From the IMG/VR virus record IMGVR_UViG_3300032893_000134, positions 1-40,757 of that record: a DNA stretch of 40,757 nucleotides; one strand, 5' to 3'. The notes beneath the pieces were generated by a model that saw only the letters and a program-made list of their open reading frames with translations, did no database searches and had not been told where the DNA came from. This document shows positions 37,186 through 40,757 of the stretch, piece after piece. Both the position numbers and the translations under genes were made by a program. This stretch comes from a virus. Numbering within the stretch: position 1 is the stretch's first letter; every line of letters begins with the position of its first letter.

Positions 37186-37470
37186 ATGACGGAAGTTACG
37201 CATATCGTTACGCTTTATCGCGCCACGATGAACAGCGCAGGTGTACGACCTGAGCAATACGAAGTCCAGGGTGACGACATTCTGCGTCAAGTAGACTCGG
37301 GAGGAAGGTATTGCCCTCCTGCCAAACTTTCCGAAATCGGCCCCAACGGCAATGACTGGCGTACGCGAGGACTTTTTGCTAAACGCGCGGATGCTATTGC
37401 CGCATACCGTGCGGTCGAACAACAACGCCTCACCCTTGCGCAAACACAATTGCAGGAGTGGACGGTATGA
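37186..37470 (+). CDS. Early protein of unknown function, 94 aa
   Basis: A strand-rich N-terminus (EVTHIVTLYRATMNSAGVRP) leads to a long C-terminal helix (RADAIAAYRAVEQQRLTLAQ). Similar phage proteins that start with a THIVT-like strand are unassigned. GGAGAGAGG lies upstream. A 14-codon frame overlaps its stop and is not called. Confidence 0.65.
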   Translation: MTEVTHIVTLYRATMNSAGVRPEQYEVQGDDILRQVDSGGRYCPPAKLSEIGPNGNDWRTRGLFAKRADAIAAYRAVEQQRLTLAQTQLQEWTV

Positions 37471-37522
37471 TCTGGCGCTTGGAGACTAACCCGTCCCTCT
37501 GGCGCGGTTGAGGGAGCGAGAG

Positions 37523-37696
37523 ATGACGAATTGGGAAGAATACGAAACCGGACCATTTTGCCGTCACTGGTCATCGCCTAGTGTCTGCGAAGAAAAATGC
37601 GCTGCGTGTGGTCACGCATGCACAGATCATGACGTTGATACTAGCGAATGCATGGAAGACCATTGCGATTGCAAACAATGGCAAGAGTCGGACTAA
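37523..37696 (+). CDS. Cys/His-rich zinc-binding protein, 57 aa
   Basis: Ten Cys or His among 57 residues (FCRHW, VCEEKCAACGHACTDHD, ECMEDHCDCKQW) strongly suggest a bound zinc cluster. ATG at 37523 is preferred to an upstream TTG. Function unknown. Confidence 0.7.
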   Translation: MTNWEEYETGPFCRHWSSPSVCEEKCAACGHACTDHDVDTSECMEDHCDCKQWQESD

Positions 37697-37727
37697 CAAC
37701 ATTCACCCCGCACTGACTGGAGAGAAA

Positions 37728-37994
37728 ATGGCGAAGTTGAAAAGTGAACCGCGTGCAGCCATGCGCGCGAAATTGTTTAAAAAACAGAAAGGACGGTGTG
37801 CGTATTGCGATCAACAGTTTCCGCTGGCATCACTAACGCTTGATCATTACTTGCCTGCAAGTGCTGGCGGCATGAACACCGAAAGCAACTTGCGACTTTC
37901 TTGCTCGCCTTGCAATGGTGAGAAACGGGATATGCTGCCTTACGATTGGATCCTGCATCAGGCCGCAAAACTTACGAACCAACCGCGAGACTAG
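37728..37994 (+). CDS. HNH endonuclease, 88 aa
   Basis: ATG at 37728 follows GGAGA. CAYCDQQF, then LTLDHYLPASAGG, ESNLRLSCSPCNGEKRD gives the full C-x2-C, D-H, N, C-x2-C-N HNH set over residues 25-75, close to the minimal McrA-like domain. The small size and phage context suggest a homing or packaging-type nuclease. It converges on the 38017 gene with 22 bp between them. Confidence 0.88.
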   Translation: MAKLKSEPRAAMRAKLFKKQKGRCAYCDQQFPLASLTLDHYLPASAGGMNTESNLRLSCSPCNGEKRDMLPYDWILHQAAKLTNQPRD

Positions 37995-38016
37995 GAGGGG
38001 CGATGAACGAAATAAG

Positions 38017-38451
38017 CTAGTAAGCCCGATCAAGTTCCGAAATCAGGCGTCCGATCCGCTCCTTAGCGCCGGACGCTTTTTCTTTGTTGATGCTCAGTGG
38101 TTCGCGGCCTTTGGAAATGTCGCTGAAAAGCACATAGGCGAGCCGAAGATCGCGGTCCAGGGCTTCCAATACGTCGCGGCTGGCGAAGGGCTTGCGAATG
38201 GGCGAGCGGCCTTTTATAAGCGATTCTCTCGGCGGGAACAGTTCGGCTAAGTCAATCCCTATGACGTCCGCAATCGCGCCCGCTCCACCCTCGCACGCGA
38301 AACAGTGAATCAACACGGTGCCGTCCGGCTCCTCTCGGATCGTCAGGGAAGTAGGATTTTTTCCATTGTGCAGTGGGCAGCAGGCACGCCACTTGCCTTT
38401 GCCGTTTGGACGGACGCGTTCCAAGCGGGATAATAGGGCTTCGACGGTCAT
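38017..38451 (-). CDS. CHC2 zinc-finger domain protein (primase-like fragment), 144 aa
   Basis: C25-P-L-H28 and C50-x2-C53 (RACCPLHNGKNPTSLTIRE; VLIHCFACEGGAGAIADVIG) form the CHC2 zinc domain that opens DnaG primases. The following 90 residues are helical and no TOPRIM or RNA-polymerase domain is present, so it cannot prime alone. It may recruit host primase or bind single-stranded DNA. It is the last gene of the long leftward early operon. No terminator is evident after it. Confidence 0.85.
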   Translation of the reverse strand: MTVEALLSRLERVRPNGKGKWRACCPLHNGKNPTSLTIREEPDGTVLIHCFACEGGAGAIADVIGIDLAELFPPRESLIKGRSPIRKPFASRDVLEALDRDLRLAYVLFSDISKGREPLSINKEKASGAKERIGRLISELDRAY

Positions 38452-38624
38452 GTACGACGCCTCCGGTAATTAGGGTCGGTTCTAATCTTAATCAAAAACA
38501 CATGCGCCTTTTTCGCGCATTCCGGCCCGCAATACTTCTTCGGCCTGCCAATGCGATTCGGCGGCGGTAAAGGGCCGTTGCACCATGAACAGGTCGTGTA
38601 GGGCATGGGGAATGATTTTGTCAT
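38448..38624 (-). CDS. Small Cys-x2-Cys zinc-finger protein, 58 aa
   Basis: The frame MTKSFPMPYTTCSWCNGPL then RPKKYCGPECAKKAHVFLIK gives CxxC and CxxxC knuckles in a basic protein. It joins both neighbours by ATGA overlaps: the VRR-NUC stop at its start and the CHC2 ATG at its stop. A longer frame over the same bases is a shadow. Confidence 0.75.
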   Translation of the reverse strand: MTKSFPMPYTTCSWCNGPLPPPNRIGRPKKYCGPECAKKAHVFLIKIRTDPNYRRRRT

Positions 38625-39160
38625 GATTCCAATATTTCGCGAACTTGTTCAACATTCGTTGCAAATCCACCGATGCCGCCAGAATCTTTCACAATCTGGA
38701 TATAGGCGCGCTGGCAATACTCCCGCTCAGTCCGCACGCCACGCCAGCCCGGAGCCTTAAATTCAATCACGCACAATTTCCCAGGCTTTTTGATGCACTG
38801 CGTATCAACCACACGCGGGTAAATGTGCTTTTCTAGCTCCTCGCACCAAACGCGCTCATAAACCGTGTTCATGCGGATGAAACGACCTTCTTCTGCCATC
38901 GTTCCCGAGTTAAACCGAACGATCAGGCTAATGTCAGGGCGCGACCTCAAGTAGGCTATGCCAGCGTCTTGCGCCTCGCCTTCCGGTCTGCCATTTGGCT
39001 TTGTCCGCTTGGCATGAATTCGGTCTATATCGACGCCAGGAGCCTCCGCAAGCGCCCGCGCATCGTCGGATAGGGGTTTGGGTGCAGCGGCTGCCAGGAA
39101 CGCCATGGAGGCGGCATTGGCGCGTTTTTGGGCGGATAGAGATAGGCGACCGCGTTTCAT
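38621..39160 (-). CDS. VRR-NUC nuclease, 179 aa
   Basis: The PDDEXK-type VRR-NUC core shows E62 (EGEAQDAGIAYLRSRPDI), D119 (RVVDTQ), E133-x-K135 (LCVIEFKAPGW) and Q150 in REYCQRAYIQ, then GGIGGFATNVEQVREIL. In phages such enzymes are thought to resolve branched DNA or trim recombination intermediates. The first 55 residues are basic and disordered. ATG at 39160 shares a base with the stop of the microprotein upstream. Confidence 0.88.
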   Translation of the reverse strand: MKRGRLSLSAQKRANAASMAFLAAAAPKPLSDDARALAEAPGVDIDRIHAKRTKPNGRPEGEAQDAGIAYLRSRPDISLIVRFNSGTMAEEGRFIRMNTVYERVWCEELEKHIYPRVVDTQCIKKPGKLCVIEFKAPGWRGVRTEREYCQRAYIQIVKDSGGIGGFATNVEQVREILES

Positions 39161-39243
39161 CACCGCATCCCTTTCACCGCCCCATAGGCGGCGAGAAAAA
39201 TGCACAGCGCCACGAGGGCGCGCCATATCAAGACGCGGTTCAT
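39160..39243 (-). CDS. Membrane microprotein, 27 aa
   Basis: MNRVLIWRALVALCIFLAAY then GAVKGMR forms a single membrane helix with basic ends. Its start overlaps the ASCH-gene stop as ATGA and its stop overlaps the VRR-NUC start as TGATG. The double coupling argues for translation. Function unknown. Confidence 0.55.
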   Translation of the reverse strand: MNRVLIWRALVALCIFLAAYGAVKGMR

Positions 39244-39914
39244 GGCTTCACCCGCTTGAATTCGACCACCCAGACCCAAGGGTTGGCATCCCATGCGCCG
39301 GCGCCGTTGATCTGGTTCCATAGCTGCGCGTATGCTTGCCGGAAACTGCCGGCCTTATAAGGCGTCATCTGGCCAGGTGGGGGCGTGATGTATGGTGCGA
39401 CAACCCCTTCGGCAATCGCATCCGCCTCGCTGATGTCCTGCAAGCGCTCCACGCGCACGCCGGTGATTTCAAGCTCAAGGCGGCAGGCCCAGCGCGGCAT
39501 GAAAATCGACGGCTTCCATTTGAAGCCAGGCGGCATGGTTCGCGTCTCCGTCGCCCGATAAAGCGCGCCCTCGGGATCGTCTGGCGAGTCCTCGCGCCAT
39601 GTCTCGCGCACCCACAGGCGATCGCCGGGCTTGCCGTAGGAGCAGCGAATCGCATACCAGTCATAAATCGGATCTTCGCCCCTGAAAGGCCAGCGTCTCA
39701 GTTGCTTGACAGGCTGTCCAACCGTGTGCTCCTCTGACCACCGAAATATTCCAAGCCCGTCGCCAGTATTCATGTTGGACATTTCCTGGGCAAAGGTCGC
39801 CCACTCCGGCGGCAAGTTTTTGCCATCTTTGGCGATGCGCCTCGTCTGCGTCTTGCTGCCGTCCAAGCAGGCGCGCACCATCGGCGCTAACATGAGGATT
39901 GGGCGTTCAGCCAT
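39240..39914 (-). CDS. ASCH-domain phage protein, 224 aa
   Basis: The pattern ILMLAPMVRACLDGSKTQTR, RCSYGKPGDRLWVRETW, FKWKPSIFMPRWACRLELEI, RVERLQDISEADAIAEGV and NPWVWVVEFKRV is a common phage ASCH (PUA-like) protein. The fold binds RNA or modified bases; its phage role is unknown. It overlaps the upstream gene by 8 bp. Confidence 0.88.
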   Translation of the reverse strand: MAERPILMLAPMVRACLDGSKTQTRRIAKDGKNLPPEWATFAQEMSNMNTGDGLGIFRWSEEHTVGQPVKQLRRWPFRGEDPIYDWYAIRCSYGKPGDRLWVRETWREDSPDDPEGALYRATETRTMPPGFKWKPSIFMPRWACRLELEITGVRVERLQDISEADAIAEGVVAPYITPPPGQMTPYKAGSFRQAYAQLWNQINGAGAWDANPWVWVVEFKRVKP

Positions 39915-40434
39915 TGCCGCTCTCCTTCAGGGCGCGAGAGGTTGCCTCCTGTTCAGCCTTATCCCGATCAGCAGGCCACAGGGTTGCGCCGGTCTTTTGC
40001 CATTCCCACCACTTCACGCCTTCAACAAACGCTTTGACGAAAGCATCCCTGAGCCATTGGGAGGGATCGGCGGAGAGGGCGGCACGAAGTGCAGGAAGAA
40101 TGACACTTTGTCCGCGTGAGCCGATTTGATTGCCGACACGCGGGGTTAGGTATTCTTCAGCGAGCTTGAGCGCCCCCTCCAACTGCGCCACCCTCTCAGC
40201 TAGGCGGGCGGAGGATTGTTCGGAGGCGATGGCGCGCTTCTCCTGCCGAAATGCGGCCAAAGTGATTTCTACGCATGCATCGGATTCCGCGCGCAATTCG
40301 CCCCAAACTTCAATGGCGCGATCTGCAAAAATACCTTGTGCATCGCCGATGTCGAAACCTCGATCAAGCGCCTCCTTAAAAGCTTTCGCCGCCTGATCGG
40401 CTTTGCCATATTTCGTCTCGTTCTGGGCTGTCAT
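39907..40434 (-). CDS. Helical early-operon protein, 175 aa
   Basis: ATG at 40434 overlaps the XRE stop as ATGA. The protein is largely helix: residues 55-100 form a coiled coil (REKRAIASEQSSARLAERVA-like region, LEGALKLAEEYL), and the C-terminal third is Trp-rich (FVKAFVEGVKWWEWQKTG), a pattern seen in variable phage accessory proteins. No function is assigned. Confidence 0.75.
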   Translation of the reverse strand: MTAQNETKYGKADQAAKAFKEALDRGFDIGDAQGIFADRAIEVWGELRAESDACVEITLAAFRQEKRAIASEQSSARLAERVAQLEGALKLAEEYLTPRVGNQIGSRGQSVILPALRAALSADPSQWLRDAFVKAFVEGVKWWEWQKTGATLWPADRDKAEQEATSRALKESGNG

Positions 40435-40679
40435 GTCCAAAGTCCTTTCAGAAGATGCTTCGGCGTGGTGCCAAGTGCCCGCGCCAATTCCTCAATCTTG
40501 TGAAGCATGAATCGCTGCCGCCCCGCCTCGAAATTGACAAGGCTCGTGCGCGTCATGTTCAAGCGCTTGGCAATCTCTCCCTGTGTCAGTCCGAGCGTTG
40601 ACCGGATATAGGCGCAGCGCGTGCCGATGGCCCCGTAGATTGGCTCAATTGGTACGCTATTTTTATCCGCTTCGCTCAT
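40431..40679 (-). CDS. XRE-family HTH regulator, 82 aa
   Basis: Residues 20-78 form a Cro/C1-type HTH: TRCAYIRSTLGLTQGEIAKR then LNMTRTSLVNFEAGRQRFML and ELARALGTTPKHLL. It is short, with no protease-sensitive C-terminal domain, so it resembles Cro or an antitoxin-like regulator more than CI. It lies mid-operon, far from a promoter, with its start inside the terminal repeat. Confidence 0.88.
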   Translation of the reverse strand: MSEADKNSVPIEPIYGAIGTRCAYIRSTLGLTQGEIAKRLNMTRTSLVNFEAGRQRFMLHKIEELARALGTTPKHLLKGLWT

Positions 40680-40757
40680 TCCGCACCCCCATCGCTCTTA
40701 GTGGGGGAGGCGGGGAGAGACGCGGCAAAGGCATCCCGCGAACCCCAATCGCCGGCC
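40631..40757. repeat. Terminal direct repeat, copy 2 (genome closure)
   Basis: Exact copy of 1-127. Joining the ends gives a circle of 40,630 bp and restores an uninterrupted gene overlap. Confidence 0.95.

Noticed and set aside
1-40757. CRISPR arrays, insertion sequences, rRNA genes or toxin-antitoxin pairs.
   Set aside because: None was seen; the only regular short repeats are the iterons and the two gene-junction copies.

Overview
This window looks like one complete circular or terminally redundant genome of a tailed phage. The first 127 bases recur exactly as the last 127 (1-127 and 40631-40757), so the unit length is about 40,630 bp. One leftward operon runs straight through the junction. 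The virion genes follow the phage P22 plan: small and large terminase, portal, scaffold, coat, gp4- and gp10-like tail accessory factors, a DUF2824/gp14-like protein, three ejection proteins, then fibres. This marks a short-tailed (podovirus-like) phage of a Gram-negative host. A GH19 endolysin, an encoded lipoprotein and Sec signal peptides agree with that; a proteobacterial host is likely but not provable here. I see no integrase, no C2-type repressor and no attachment site.

Layout. (1) A leftward early operon starts at 3873, runs down to 46, crosses the junction (40679) and ends at 38017. It holds about 18 tightly overlapping genes: two HTH regulators, an ASCH protein, a VRR-NUC nuclease, a zinc-finger protein, a primase-type CHC2 zinc domain and many unknowns. 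(2) A divergent rightward operon at 3992-8528 carries accessory proteins, a lipoprotein, a membrane protein, a YqaJ (lambda-Exo-like) nuclease and its usual neighbour. (3) A leftward replication and regulation operon runs from 36458 to 30523: excisionase-like HTH, methyltransferase, RepA-type helicase, an iteron array that is probably the replication origin, small proteins, a GT41-like glycosyltransferase and a zinc-finger protein in the position of a Q antiterminator. A short rightward operon (36638-37994) diverges from it. (4) The leftward late region begins at a strong promoter overlapping the stop codon of the Q-like gene. Its leader holds a tRNA-Thr and a folded RNA and ends in an intrinsic terminator at 30014-30041; packaging, head, tail, ejection, fibre and lysis genes follow down to 8577, with a terminator at 8524-8551.

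The late control region therefore has the layout of lambda Q-pR'-tR', with a tRNA and an ncRNA built into the leader. The strongest leads for follow-up are a near-perfect host-type parS (ParB) site at 29691-29706, eight CCGCCAAT iterons next to an AT-rich tract, four consecutive fibre-region genes with apparent Sec signal peptides, a GT41-like glycosyltransferase coupled to a tiny membrane peptide, and at least four single-helix membrane microproteins of 23-36 residues. Three of those four are embedded by ATGA or TGATG overlaps. A phage GroES sits among the tail genes, and an apparently leaderless HTH gene heads the early operon.

Family names are from recognition of translated sequence only; no database search was run. 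Many small early genes could not be assigned a function.
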